From the NCBI RefSeq assembly GCF_036324505.1, contig NC_086356.1, forward strand, positions 11,584,244 through 11,648,243: a stretch of 64,000 bases of DNA, in the 5' to 3' direction. Under the pieces are notes generated by a model. The model did no database searches and had not been told where the DNA came from. It was given only the letters and a program-made list of their open reading frames with translations. The stretch is from Eleginops maclovinus. Lineage: Eukaryota > Chordata > Actinopteri > Perciformes > Eleginopidae. This document shows positions 1 to 13,400 of this stretch, in pieces (the first letter of the stretch is position 1; every line of letters starts with the position of its first letter). Made by a program: the position numbers and the translations under genes.

Positions 1-2000
1 TTTCTTTGTGGAATCCACTTCTTGCCATTGACAAGAATGCCAACAAAGACCAAGTCAATCTTTCTGGTTTAAAAGCAATGATGTGAAATAGAAAACATAT
101 ACCAGACAATATTAGGCTGTTAATGGTTTTACTCCTGGCTGAAGCATAATTTTCCACTCTTTTAAATCCATTTAAGTAGCTTTTTTATGTTGACAGTTTA
201 ATAGTTTCACCTCGTATGAATCATTCTTTTGGGTATGTGATTTTCTGAGGGCACAAATAGTCCTTTTTGCTAATGAATCAAATTGTTCTACATTGTATTA
301 AATCTTTGAACCGGTCAATCACTTGGCAATTTACAAAAACACAACCACATTATAATTAGGACCGGTGAGGAATAAGATGGAAGTGAGAATCAGCATCAAG
401 CTGTCAGTAAAATGTATGTTTTTCACAGAACCTGCCTCACAGGAACTCACTTCCACCCCCTCTCTGACTTGAAACAGACCAAATGGCCTGTAAATGTCCT
501 CCTACTGGTTGATGGTTAGATTACCAGATCACAGGCATGATGAAAGACGTCACTCTGTTGGGCTCCAGTTGCTCTCTCTCCCTCTTGTCGTTGTTTCTTT
601 CATGCCAACTCTAACTTTAAATTGTTCACCAACTTCTGCTCTTAGTCTGAACCTGTCATCGTAATTTGGCTCCTACTGTGCTCTTTGTTTTATATTTTTT
701 AAAGTTGAACACCATTTAGGAAAAAGAAAACTATTTCCACATTCTGTTTTTTTCTCTTCATCTCAACGTGCAAGAGTTGTGTGTATTATACCAATAATGT
801 GTGTGTTAGTTAATTATCACCGTAGTAATGTTATTTAATATCCTCGACAAACCTAGTTAATAGAATTATTGAAATCACATAAGGGTCTTATTTTGCATAC
901 ATGACAGGCAGTGTGTCCGCAATTCAAAGCGAAAAAAAGGAGAGCCATTGTTCATAAGCTGGTCACAATGATGTTTAAGACCCATAAAATTTGATTCCCA
1001 ACAGAATTTGCTCTGCACCTTGGATCCGTGCCAGCTGTGTTCAGCTCACTGTCATCATATCCCCATGGTTCCTACAAAGGATGTTAAACCTTTTATCTCT
1101 GCTGGTGTGTTTGTACCTATTTGCATTCCCTCTGAGCTGTACAATCTGAGATTCCCTTTAGATAAAGAACGTGAACCATTAATCTCCCCTCGACGGGTTC
1201 CCGCCCACAATCTTTTTTTCCACTCCACCATGCACATCTGTCCATGTTCCTGGTGGAGTTGGCTTTATCTGCACAGGGACATATGTTCTTACTCTGCTTT
1301 TTTCCAATCTCCAAGTCTGGATAATATTGGCCCATTGACTTCAAACAAAACAAAGATGTTGCTCACCACTCTGTCGTACACAAGAGGTGAGAAGAAATTC
1401 AATATGACCTCTGGTTTACAAGATTATGCTATGATGAACCATTGTTCCTTGTTAGTGAATTGTGGCAAACATATTGTTTGAAAGACACAAAGAGCAGCAT
1501 GCCCACAATGGATAGTAATTGTTGTGCTTGCAGGGCTTCCTACAGTAATGTTGAGAAGTAATTCTGTTGGCATCTGCATGGCTCATACAGACAAGACAAC
1601 ATATTGAAGGATGACCTGTGAGTCTTTAAAATGCAATATGGTTCCATGGCATTATTGTCCATACACTCTTTTAACCATAAAATATCTGTCAAATGTTCTT
1701 TTATACAACATCAGTGAAAGTGAATAGAGGTGTTTTCAGCACAACTATGCACTTCTGATAAGTCTAAGGGGGAAATGGGCATTTGGCCTTCCACACGTTG
1801 TATGCTTATCCACAGGAAGCTCATTGGTATTTCATTGCTGTATCTTCCTCGCCTTCATTTAGGAGGCACAGCACACAGCATTTTTTCTGGTATTTTGTCT
1901 GGCACTGGATTAGCTATGATCCAACAGCAATTACCCTTGCAAATCTAACACAGCATAGCATGCTCTCCCGAGGTCACTGGTGGGTGATGCTTCTTCAGAC
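1..2000 (+). other. astn2 upstream intron, 5' part; no element recognised
   Basis: AT-rich single-copy-looking DNA. The longest open frame (157 codons, 1008-1481) has no splice context, no recognisable domain and two overlapping frames on the other strand, so I treat it as chance. It is assigned to the intron because no exon precedes 31194 in the window. Confidence 0.6.
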
Positions 2001-2931
2001 TTAAAGGGATAGTCCGGCAAAAATTTACCCCAGGGTCTTTTTCTCCAAGAAAACTGATCAAGTAAGCCCTCCAGAGAGTTTTTTTCATTCATCAACCAGT
2101 ATTGAGCTTGCCCGGAAAAACCGGGAGCAACGCTAATAGCCAAAATGGTTTACAGTGCATTCGATCGGGCCAGTGGCCAGAACGCCTCCAAAATGGCATT
2201 TTTTAACCACTAACATTGCTCGAATTAGCACCAAACATCTGCATTAGCATGACTAGGGTCCCTACACATAAAACGGAGCACCAACAACGTAGTTTGCAAA
2301 CCGGAAGTTTATTAAAAATAACTGTTTTACAAGACTCACCAACTGCCCCGATACCGGCTCCTCTCCAAGGAAGTCCGCATAAGTCGATTATCGAATGCAC
2401 CGGAGTTCAGTTCAAAGAGGAATGTTTTGGAATGTATAATTCCAATGAAAGGAGTTGCATGTAAGTTACAGGCAACTCATTTCATTTCCGTGTCAACACT
2501 CACTAGATATGAATTTCCATGGAATTATACATTCGAAAACATTCCTCCTTGAACTGAACTCCGGTGCATTCGATAATTGACTTGTGCAGACTTTCCTTGG
2601 AGAGGAGCTGGAATGGGGGAAAGTTGGTGAGTCTTGTAAAACAGTTATTTTTAATAAACTTCGGTTTTGCAAACTAAGTCATGCTAATGCAGGGGTTTGG
2701 TGCTATCTTGAGCAATGTTAGTGGTTCAAAAATGCCGTTTTGGAAGCGTTCTGGCCACTAGCCCGATCGTATGCACTGTAAGCCATTTTGGCTGTTAGCG
2801 TTGCTCCCGGTTTTTCCAGGCAAGCTCAATACCGGTTGATGATAGAAATAAACTCTCTGGAGGGCTTACTTGATCAGTTTTCATGCAGAAAAAAAGACCT
2901 TGGGTAAATTTTCGCTGGACTATCCCTTTAA
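2001..2931. mobile_element. fold-back (palindromic) non-autonomous DNA transposon, T2/Kolobok-like
   Basis: Seen: the left end reads TTAAAGGGATAGTCCGGC from 2001 and the right end reads GCTGGACTATCCCTTTAA up to 2931, so the termini are inverted and each carries TTAA. The inversion continues inward: the block CTGATCAAGTAAGCCCTCCAGAGAG near 2055 reappears reversed near 2850-2875, GGCCAGAACGC near 2175 reappears as GCGTTCTGGCC near 2750, and CACCGGAGTTCAGTTC near 2400 reappears as GAACTGAACTCCGGTG near 2555. Arms are roughly 440 and 415 bp, with a centre of about 70 bp (near 2450-2520) that is not clearly paired. Arms differ by scattered substitutions and small gaps, so the insertion is not recent. 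No transposase frame is present. Known: TTAA target sites with termini TTAAAGG are the hallmark of the T2/Kolobok group; piggyBac also uses TTAA but its termini usually begin CCC. Superfamily call is moderate; the structure is certain. Confidence 0.85.
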
Positions 2932-5123
2932 GAGCCATCTCAAAGTGATGATTAGGCACATGTGGAATTGCAACAAGATCTTTGCATGCATTTTGAGGGA
3001 TTGATTGTTGTCATTTTAGTTCTAGAATTGGAGAATTAGAGTTGTACAAATGGAAACTGATTTGATTAAGACTCTACACAAACAGTATTTAAGTAATGCA
3101 ATCATGCATACACCCAGTGGTGATAAAACAAGTGTTGAAGGCTTACACAAATAGGCTCATAGACATGTCGTCCTCCCATCTGTTTCACAGTATTACACAT
3201 TCAGCGTGAGAATGAAAAACACATGTCTGATGTTAATATTAATGTAACATCTTCTAAATAAATAAATTACACATGAAACGAACACAGATTAAAAAAAAAA
3301 AAACATGACGTCTGTAGCCATTTTGTGGCAACCCAATAACCGCAGGAAGGAAGATGCGTGTGCATCTGTAGAAGTATAGGGCTGTTGACTGTTCCTATGT
3401 TTGTAAATTTACCAGATGCATGTTTGTGCATTCCCATTTTATTTTAAACAGTTTACCCATAGAGGTGAAAGTTACAAGAAATAAAATGAACTAAATATTA
3501 TGTTGAAATGAAAATGATGATTAAAAAGCAGGACTAGTCCCTCTGCTGACATTTTTCATTGAGAAGATGTTGAGGGGTAATGCTGTGTGTCTACATTTTC
3601 CTTTTTGCAAAAGTAGAAGTAACTCCATGTGTACAACATCCCCAAAGGCGGCAACATATCTCGATGTGACCGTCAGGACTTTGATTTCCCAATGCCGCAG
3701 GGTAGAGATGAAATGGGGATGCCACTTGTGTCATCTCTGTATAGTTTATTTTCATTTCTGCTGTGCGCCTTGAAAATACAACTGTCCAATTTGTTAGTTA
3801 AAAATAGTCCAAGTTGTGATTTTTGCCTCAACATTAAACAGTACAGGAAGGAAAACCAAACAATTGACAGTACAGGGCCACCACAAGGACCAAAACACCT
3901 GGGGCACAATAACAACATACTGTAATGATTTGAAATGTGTAAATACAGTTCAAATGACATAACAAAAAGGCTAGATCCAAGTACTGTAGGCTTTGCAAAA
4001 TGATACACTATTCACCCGTGTCTTTTTATTTGTCTTTTTGGAATACTTTTATGTTACATTTGTTTTAAATATACGTATATGACCTCATGCATATTGTAAC
4101 CTCAATACAATGTCAAATGAAATGGTGGAATATTGTTTTTTTTATGAAAAACTGAGTGTGAGATAACCAAATTAAGTGATAAAGCAGGGAAAAATAAAAA
4201 AACTATGGGATCATGAAAGCTTAATTGGAATATGTATTAATTGTAATTGATGCCCTCCAGCCAATGAATGTTAATTAAAACCATACTGTAAGTGGAGCAG
4301 AAGGCATATCATTACCAGTTACATGTCAAGCCTCAATCATCTAGCACACATAAACATATAATTACTGAAAGGATAAAACCTATCATTTATGTCAGCATAA
4401 TTAGCATTCATAGTGCAATTCATAATGTTATGTTTTAAGTGGAATTTATTTTCATGAATGTCCAATTCTAAATAGGAATAATGTATTTGAGATACAAATT
4501 GTTGTTTTATTATGAATGGTTTTTAGAAGCAGTAAACATCCTAGATCTTTCATACTTGTTCTCTTATATGTGCTGATGCCACTAGACTGATATATTTTAT
4601 TACTGACACACCAGCTTTGGTTTCATAACCAACATGCTTAACAAGATAACCTAAGGTGTGATTTCTGATTGGTTTAAACAAATATACACAGATTTTTAGT
4701 ATAAGGGGACTACGCAGATTATATATTGAAGTGTGTGCTCGGTGTGCCTTCCACCCATTAGCCCAACAGTGTGATCACTGTTCCGTAACATGACCGCAAT
4801 CAGGACAAATGCACTATTAACTCTGTAATGAGACAGCTCAACAAACAGAATTAATGGCTCTATTCAAAATGGCACTCTCTAGCAATCAACAATTAGTTAG
4901 GCTTGTTACTATGACTGTCAGAATTAAGGCTCTGCTTTAGCTGCAGTGATGACACAAATGTGGATATAAATGTTTTTATCTTTGACTTCCAGGCAGCTTT
5001 GCAATACAAATACTAGAACTCTAAGATATGGTCCGGTGCTCATTTTAATGAATCTCACTTCCTTAATGTACACATTTATCATGGGACATTAATTATCAAA
5101 AAGCTTCTTTGCTGGATTTAAAC
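2932..5123 (+). other. astn2 upstream intron segment
   Basis: Contains an A-run at about 3290-3303 and otherwise AT-rich unique-looking sequence. Short open frames at 3567-4008 overlap on both strands and have no domain or splice support. The part at about 4240-4440 is rich in TAATTA-type words. No repeat copy or RNA gene was identified. Confidence 0.5.
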
Positions 5124-5780
5124 TTAAAGTTCCCTTATTATGCAAAATGCACTTTTTAAAGTATTGAATACATCAATATGTCTTCCTGTGTGCTCAGAAA
5201 CTCAGAAAATGTCAGCAAAAAATCGTCTTTCTGTTTCCCCTCTGATCCAAGTATGCGAAAGCCGCTCAAATAACTTATGATTTAAGTTTCGGGTTCGGGT
5301 TCAAACGTGACGTAAAATTAATCTTTTACGTCCTTTGTGGGTGTTTCGGCATTAGCAACAAACCAACCACAATAAGCCCCCACCCACCCTCTTCCCTGAA
5401 TCCCCTCCCACAGCACCTATGTATGTCTGTGTATCTTTGACCACCAGTTTCAGCAGGATGTCTAACAACCCTAGACAGAAAAGTCCAGCTGCAAGTTCAA
5501 CTTCACCCTTGCACCGATATTTTTCTGTATTTGGAAATTGTGAAACGAGAGAGCCAGAAACACTTCTGCAAAGGGGCGTGGCCAGCAGCAGCTCATTTGC
5601 ATTTAAAGCTACAGACACAGAATCAGCACTTTTGGAGCAGGGCTGAAACAGAGGGGTTCATGGCATGCTATAATGCATGATCTGCTTGGTACTTTGACCA
5701 AACAACTTCAGAGACATGTTATGTGTATATCTGTGACCTATAATATCTTGTTAAAATACACTATAATACATGATCTTTAA
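5124..5780. mobile_element. TTAA-flanked non-autonomous DNA transposon, copy 1
   Basis: Seen: left end TTAAAGTTCCCTTATTATGC at 5124, right end ending in ATAATACATGATCTTTAA at 5780, so imperfect inverted termini include TTAA on both sides. The same family occurs at 14478-15124. Shared blocks include CTTATTATGCAAAATGCAC near the left end, and CACAGAATCAGCACTTT, GGGCTG-AACAGAGGG and GACCTATAATAT towards the right end. A short inverted pair (GACGTAAAA … TTTTACGTC, 5309-5332) lies inside. No transposase frame; the 75-88-codon frames here overlap on opposite strands and are chance. Known: TTAA ends with AAAGG-like starts fit T2/Kolobok-type MITEs common in fish. Confidence is high for the element, moderate for the superfamily. 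Confidence 0.8.
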
Positions 5781-8700
5781 ACCCCTTCTGTGCTAGTGTT
5801 ATGAAGACATGAAAAAACTGGCAAAACTACCCACTACTTTCAGAGTATCAAGAGCTCGCCAACCTTGTCCGCCTCTGCTGTCAGGTGTTGTTCAGTATGT
5901 GATCCCACTCTTTTATTTCACATTAAATGATTGCAAAGTTCTGAGTCTCATACTTATTGTAGTTGAGCCTACACTGTATATCATAGAGTTTAGTATAGGG
6001 GTTTCAGTGTTCTTTTTCAAAGTTTACTTCTAGTGTTAGTCCAGAATCTTTAGAACCTTGACACAAAGGCAAACATACTAGAGGCACTTTGTTGAAACAT
6101 GAGGCATCAACCGTATAAGGTAAAAATGTTAAGCCCATGTCTGAAACATCAATATTAAGGATCCAGACTTAACTTATGTCTTCCAGAATTGCTGTAATAC
6201 AAAATGAATGTCAACGATTGACAATTTAGAATAAAAGTTGGATAAAAGTCCTAGCTGATTTAGTATTGCACACCACTTTAAACAGGTCCATAGTATGATT
6301 AAGTACTATAAATCTAAAGTTAAGGTGACAATAGTTTGTCATAAAACATTTTTTTTTACACTAAAAGTGAAACACTTGAGATTATTTATGTCACGTTATG
6401 TTCTCATTTTGTTATTTTTATCTAGACTTTTGCCTCGTTGAAACTGTCAAATCCTTGTGATTCAACATTAATAAAACCTCCGACAACCCAATGATGGATC
6501 GATTCCTTAGCACTTTCACTATTACATCCTCTGATCTAATGGGATTTTCCAGACTGACTATTATGATGAAGTAGGCAAATGATTGTCAGGATGTTGCCTC
6601 TCATCAGTCATATTAATTGCATTTATATGTCATTATTACAGTCTCCTAATGGATGGGAGCTGCTTGCAGGCTCACTCTCTTCTTCTTAACCTAATTAAGT
6701 TTGAGCCAATGTTTTTCTCTTCCATGCAAACTGCAACAGAGTGTTGTCTTTTATTTTGTCTCCATAAAAAAAGCATTGCTTGCTTTAAGGTACTTAATGG
6801 TATTTGTCTGTATATTTTAACATCCTTCTTAGTTTCCAACCTATTGATCAAGGAACTGTTAAAAGTTGCAGGGCTTAAGAAAGTCAACATGTAATATACA
6901 GGGATCAAAACAAACACTCTTTTATGTATTGATTTTCTTTTTTTTTTTCACTGCACTGATGACTCCTAGACTAAACAAAGGAAGAAGGCAGCTTGCTTTT
7001 TACTTGTCTTCATTTTCGATTGCACTGAGCCCACAAATGATACCCACACACATTCAAAAGTGTTATGATAAATTGGAAACAAAACAGCCGTAGTGGAAAA
7101 TCTTTAAAGGTCAACATAAATTATCGCAAGACAGTCTGACAGACGGTAGGGATGCTACATTAATCTTCTCATCAAATCTTTGCAGTAAATTCTATTATCT
7201 GAATCCTGAACTGTATTTCAAGGTGTTTAATCTTCATGCAGCGCGCACCTCGGCCCTCACAGCGGACTCATTTTAATCGCTATGTACGCCATTGAAATTG
7301 GCCAGTTCATGGTTACACTGCAGGTGAGGCAGTGACTGGCAGAAGCCATTTGATCAGTTGTGAGGCCATATTCCTGCTAAGGTCAGACAGTTTCCTAATG
7401 ATGTGTTGTGCGGTTTTATGGACTCGTCCTCCCATGAGGATTGGATGGGCTACTGTAATAAGCTGTCACTGTGGCAGAGTCACCCATTAGAAGCCACTCG
7501 TAAATGTCCATATATACTCCAGATGTACTGGCAAAGGCGCCTCAATCATGTCACAATCAAGACATTTTATGGCAGTTTGTTTGGCTTGTAAACAATTTAT
7601 CCTTTCAAGTCATACAAGTCTGTTAAAATGCACAATCAGTATATTTAATGCCCAGTCAGGGCTACTATATCAACTTTTACATTTGATGTGTTGTTCACCT
7701 CCTGAATGTTTAAATTCAGGGACCTAGTAAAGGATTTTGCAAAGTTCTGTCATTACACATTATGGTCAAAAAAACTCCTAAACTATTTGACAGAACTGAG
7801 AATGCCAAATAATGTTTCAAGGTTGACAGGCCCAAAATACATATCCATCGAGTTTCTTTCAACCTTGTTTACATCGCAAGTCTTTTTACGTCACGTCTTT
7901 GATTTATTTATAATTGCTCCTGCATGTTGACTGGCTCTCATACAAAAATAAACAATCAATTTATCTGGAGAGCCGTGTGGTGCTGTTTGCTCAATGATTT
8001 CCCATCTAGTAGAGAAGCTACTTCCTGTTTTAATTCAGCAGGCAGAAAGATGAATAGCAATATCCTGCAGATAGCAATTTGAATTGTATTACAATGTTTG
8101 TACTTCCTCCAATCTGATATGAGCATGAATCTATTTTAACATTTCTGTAATTACCAATAAAATCCACCAAAAACAGCTAAACATTTGGCTGAAATAAATG
8201 TGTTCAATATGCCTCACATTCTGTAATTGACATTGAATAACCATTTGCAGATCCAACCATTAATAAAAGTTCTAATATCGAAGAGATACCCTACGGCCCT
8301 TGTTTGTTTAGCATGGTGTGCCTGTAATTACTCTTTATCTGCCTCAAGGTGTTTATCTCCATATGACAAAACAAACCCTGTTGTCATATTCCCACTGCCA
8401 GCACACAATGGATGTTTCAAGACTACTGCTAAGTACATTGTTGTTGTCATGACTACATGAATGGGAGATTGAGGCACATGGCATTTAGATCTGATTTGGG
8501 GGTTCCGAAAATCAGCTGATTACGGGAGACGATGTGGAAAAGCTAAAAGATCTCATCCGTAGATGGTTGCCACCTCTAAAAGAAAATTGTACCACTGCTT
8601 TGCTAGTAAACAATACACATTTAACACGTCGGCCCCATGTTAGTCACTGTTTTTCTTTTCCGGCAGGGTGTACAAGCCAAAACGCAATCCTCTGAAAGCT

Positions 8701-10358
8701 TTTTTTTTTTCACATGATCTTTTGCTTTGACCTAATTTCTGGCACATGATGAGGGCTATTTCTGACTGTTTATTATTGAACCTTTCTGAATATGTCACAT
8801 TATCTTTTCCTCCCTTTTTAAATTCCCAGGTGTGCATAGAAGCGATAACATTCCACCTTTCTGCCCAAATATGAGGGTGCTTTTAGTAACAAGTAACTGC
8901 CAAGGACTGGAAAGCTCTTACATCTACATTTGTATTGCCAGGTTTTGTGTGCGTAACAGCTTTTCTTTCACACTCTACATGGCTGCAGGGTCTTCTGCAT
9001 AATTTAGTGGTCTGAAGTGGTGACCTCATCTTATTGTGACAAGGGGCATTTACTTTACTTCTAGTTTTGTTTGTTTTTTCCCCATATTTGTGTGGCTTTT
9101 GGGAGCCAAATACTTTGTTACTTAGTAATGCACATTTTCAAAAAGATGATTCACGGCATCTGAGATGACTCGCAAAAGATGAGTGTGTCTGTAAATGGGA
9201 TGTAAATGCTTCCCAGAGGAGCATAATGTATTCATTCTTTTCATAGTGCCTTAAGGGGTCCTTCAAGGCCTTCTCTTTGTTAAAACAATTGCAGATTGAA
9301 ATACATTCTGGCTCCTTTTCAAATGACCAAACACATTTAAAAAAAAAGTCACTGTTACATAATGTTAAGATGTCTTAAAAGCCACTTTAATTGTCAGATG
9401 AAACACAAGTCCTCATGTTTCTTTCAGCACTGGACAGTTCTGCCAACACATTTCATTTCAGCTCTTTAAGCCGTCCTGTCTGAAACCATTTAAACACAGG
9501 ACTTTCCTAACTCACTCTAGTTGATGCAGTTTCAGCACTGGAGAGCTCCTCCACTGTAGAGAAACGGGAAACAGAAATTCCTCAAAGTCAGCACTTCCCA
9601 CTGAATAGCTCCAGTTTCACTTGCGATAATGCCACAATAAGATTATCAATAGAAACAGACTGAAAACGAAGAATGATAAATGAGAATGGAAGTTTGCTTA
9701 CTGTAGTTGAATCTTAGATTATACAACGCCATGCAGCTCATTTAATGACATTTACATTGATTCTGTAGAAACAGACAGTGCTTTAAAGGACTGTGCAACT
9801 TTGTGTGGGCCATTCAGAGATTGGAAGAACAATTCATAAAGGTTGGCTCCCATTGCATTCAGTTTAGCAGTATAGCATTTAGTAAACATTTTCTTCCAAG
9901 TGCTCAACCCGAGCAACCATTTACCTTTTTTTAGCTTGTTTTGTTGTGACAAATATCATAATAGGTTTCATTGGTTAGCAAAGCATTACTTCTTTGATTA
10001 ACCACCGACATTAAGGTCTGTGATTTATCGAGAGGATCCAGAGTATGTTTTTCTGACAAGAGACATTGCTTTTTTTCTTTAAGTGCACTATCAGTTTTTA
10101 GGCACCTCCAATCTTTTTTCAGTTTTAATGGCAGATTTCTCCCCAAAACTACTCGGATGGCTGAATACCACTGAACAAGCAAATATGTTTTTGTTATTTA
10201 GGTGAACTGAGCTTTTAAATTGTTTAATTTCAGAAGATTGTGGCTATGCCTTCGCAGGTTTATATAAAACCTTGGCTTGTTGTCCTTCCTATCATAAAAT
10301 TGGGCCATGGGCTATTTACAATTTCATGGTTTTATATATTCATCCTTCTCCTCTCTCT

Positions 10359-10361
<3 letters not shown>
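5781..10361 (+). other. astn2 upstream intron segment; no element recognised
   Basis: About 4.6 kb of AT-rich DNA with only short overlapping open frames on both strands and homopolymer runs (for example T-runs near 6345 and 8700). No exon with paired splice sites, no structural RNA and no clear transposon ends were found. Confidence 0.5.

Positions 10362-10444
<83 letters not shown>
10362..10444. repeat. (CA)n microsatellite, about 41 units
   Basis: Uninterrupted alternating AC from 10362 to 10444, preceded by a CTCTCTCTC run. Produces histidine/threonine-only spurious frames. Long CA tracts of this kind are typical of fish introns and are usually polymorphic. Confidence 0.98.
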
Positions 10445-10445
<1 letters not shown>

Positions 10446-13400
10446 CATATTTTGGCAATCTAATTTGTCTCTTAGATCCATTGCTCAAAAGACAGATTAT
10501 CTAATGACTGGGACCTTCATCATGTGGAACATCTGAAAACATTGAGCATCTATTAACACTAATGCATATTTAATCATTTTTTTCTGCTCTCTCTGTGCAG
10601 CCTAGCAATTCCATGATGATTCTGCAATAACGTGGCATAATAACAGCAGGGAACATTGCAATTCTTTAATTGCAGAGATGTTCTTGAGAGATGTGTGTTA
10701 GTTTCTGGAAAAAAACTAAACTTGAAGAGAATACTGTACATCAGATGTATCTGGGTTTTATGAAAATACTTATGTAACAGAACATCTCCTGCAGACTGTG
10801 GTGGCTTTGGATATATGATAGAGGAAGTAAGCATACTACTTTGACCTAGATGCCTGGCTTGACATAGATATCTATTAACTACAGTCCTGTGTGTAGCTCC
10901 ATCTTGGATGAAAGAGTGTTGTACTTGAATATTTTCTTTAGCTGGTTTGGTTCTGGATATCGTAAAGGCACTCCTTTTTTTTAAAGAAGCCAACCAAGCA
11001 AGCAACTGATTGACAATTTTTCACTTTTCAATATGGAGGGATATTGGAGGCGACAAAACTCAGTGCAGAGCAGAAGGAGAGGGGAAGAGCCAAGACATCA
11101 CTTGAGCCAAAGGCAAGGATATTCCAAGTGGTCAATGTCTGCTTAAGTAAACTGCTTGGCAAAGTGTTTGAGCACAGTATATTAACATGCATTTTGAAAT
11201 CAGCATTTTAAAATCAGCATTACCTATAATGCAAAAGTGTGCTAACATTTTAACCAATTCAAAGAAGTTCATAACTTTTACCAGAGTTACTTTTCAACAG
11301 CGCCAGACGTACTTTCAGGCACACATTTATCTTACCTTAATCTATATTTCCAAAGGTGTGGCTTTGAGGCATTTATTATAGAAATGGAAAAAATGAATAT
11401 CAGTGTCTGGCTGGGTTAACGCTGTGTGAGTGTTTTTATGTCTGTGGACACCTTAAGCTCAGTACACAGAAGTTACCAGGATTACTCATGAATAAAAGCC
11501 CCTAAAATCAGGATGTCAGACTAATATAAAACGAAAGACAAAAAGCCATTTCCTAGGTTTGTTTTCATCTACTTTAGTAATCCTCTTCTGTGAGACAGGC
11601 CCTTTTTATTTTGGAATTAATTTAGCATTTGTTCTCATTGCTTGAGGCTTCCATTATCTCTCTGTCTCTTCCCTTGCACTATGTGCGTCTTTACACTGTC
11701 TGCTGCCTAAAGGAAACAGATTTGATGGCTAATGACATCTGACTGAGGCCGTCTGTCATGGTCATGTGATACAGTCTCAGAGCAGCAGACGCCTGCTTAA
11801 GATATGTTGCCTGACCACAAATCCATCCAATGAAACCATAAACAAGACTGGTCTCATTCTATATGCTGAATTTTTATTCATCAAATTGCGTCGCACATTT
11901 CCAAATCCAAGATTCGATGAGACTTTTAGAACAGCTTGAATATGCATAGACAACATAGGCTGTGTGTTAAAACAAAATCTTATTTCAGCTGGCAATAAAA
12001 CAAAAAGAACATGTTCATTTGTAAAAAAAAAACTAAAAGGAGAACCACTAAAAGGGAAAGTTACATTTTACAACAGCTTGAGTTTCTTCAACCATAAAAA
12101 GCCGCCAGATCTGGAACTGTAGTGTGGACTTTAAATTCCATGACATGTATGCTTTACATAACTCACAGGGAATCAAAACTTTTTTCCACAAAGTGACTTC
12201 GTGGAAAAAGGATTTTCAAGTTATTTCTTTGTAATGTTGGACTCATGCAGTGACGCTGTTGTCTCGAAACATGATTTGCAGGATACCGATAGACGCTGTG
12301 ATGTTTTTAAGCTGCAAGCCCCAGTAAACTTAGCTGTTTTCTCTGTGTTGTTGTGTTACGTTTATTTTTCATCTGGACACGGGGGTAAAGACAAAAAAAA
12401 AAAAAAAACAGAGTGGGAGAAATCTTTCCTTGATTCCAATGATCAAAAATAAAGGCTCATGTCAATCAATTTTCTATTCAGAATCTTGACACCCCTACCG
12501 CATATATTGTTTAATTCACCCATCCGTCATGTACACCTTCTGAAACTGCCTTGGCTATGATACAAATCAATGAACCAGTCAAGTGAATCCAGGTGAGATT
12601 GAAATCCACTTGCAGACCTCTGATCACAATCAGTGGCGGAGAAACCCCATGATAGCAGGTTTACCTTGGCTTCAAAAACACATGGCAGTGGCACAACAGG
12701 GGACAACTATGGAGGGGAAAGCAGAGGAGATTACATCTGAGACTCCACAGGGTGCTGAGAATTGCTGATGGTGCTCAGGAAGCAACACATGGGGTTGAAT
12801 CCAGAGAAATAACACACACTGACAGGGGCTAGTCTGTGGTTGATGTTAGGTGACTGTTGCTAGTGATCTGCTTTGGGTGTAGCTGCCTAACTGATACATG
12901 TGGTGCGGCCGGTTTGTTTTGTTTAGAAATCTGTTTTTGGACTCCTACATAACACACGAGGGGAACCCAACAACATCCTTTTTACTTACAGATTTAACTG
13001 GATGTTCAAAATGGATACTGTTGCTTAAAAGATTCCATTTACGATAATAAGCCATCAAACATGATTTGTTTTGTAATGAGGAAGTTAGCAGGAGAGTTCA
13101 CTAGGGTAACATTTTAATAAGATCACTACATGAATAACACCATGTCAATTTTGAGTACATGAGGGCTTATCATCAAGCCCTTAAACATCTTTTAGCTGCC
13201 TTTGGTTTTCTCTGTATTTGAAGTTTGGTCTCCTGTGGTGTGTTGTGCTACAACCTAGTAGTTAAGTGATTTTTGTACTTTCTTTGTGATTATCTTGCTT
13301 CAGTAGAGACTAATCAGAAGCAATGTGCTTTAACAATACACATTACTTTTGCAAATCATCCTTACATTGTGCTTTAAAAGAGCACACAGACAAAGTGAGT

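Noticed and set aside
1008..1481. 157-codon + strand open frame
   Set aside because: No domain, no splice sites in frame, and two other frames overlap it on the opposite strand; composition fits chance reading of intron.
10240..10536. Histidine/threonine-rich frames
   Set aside because: They are translations of the CA microsatellite and its flanks.
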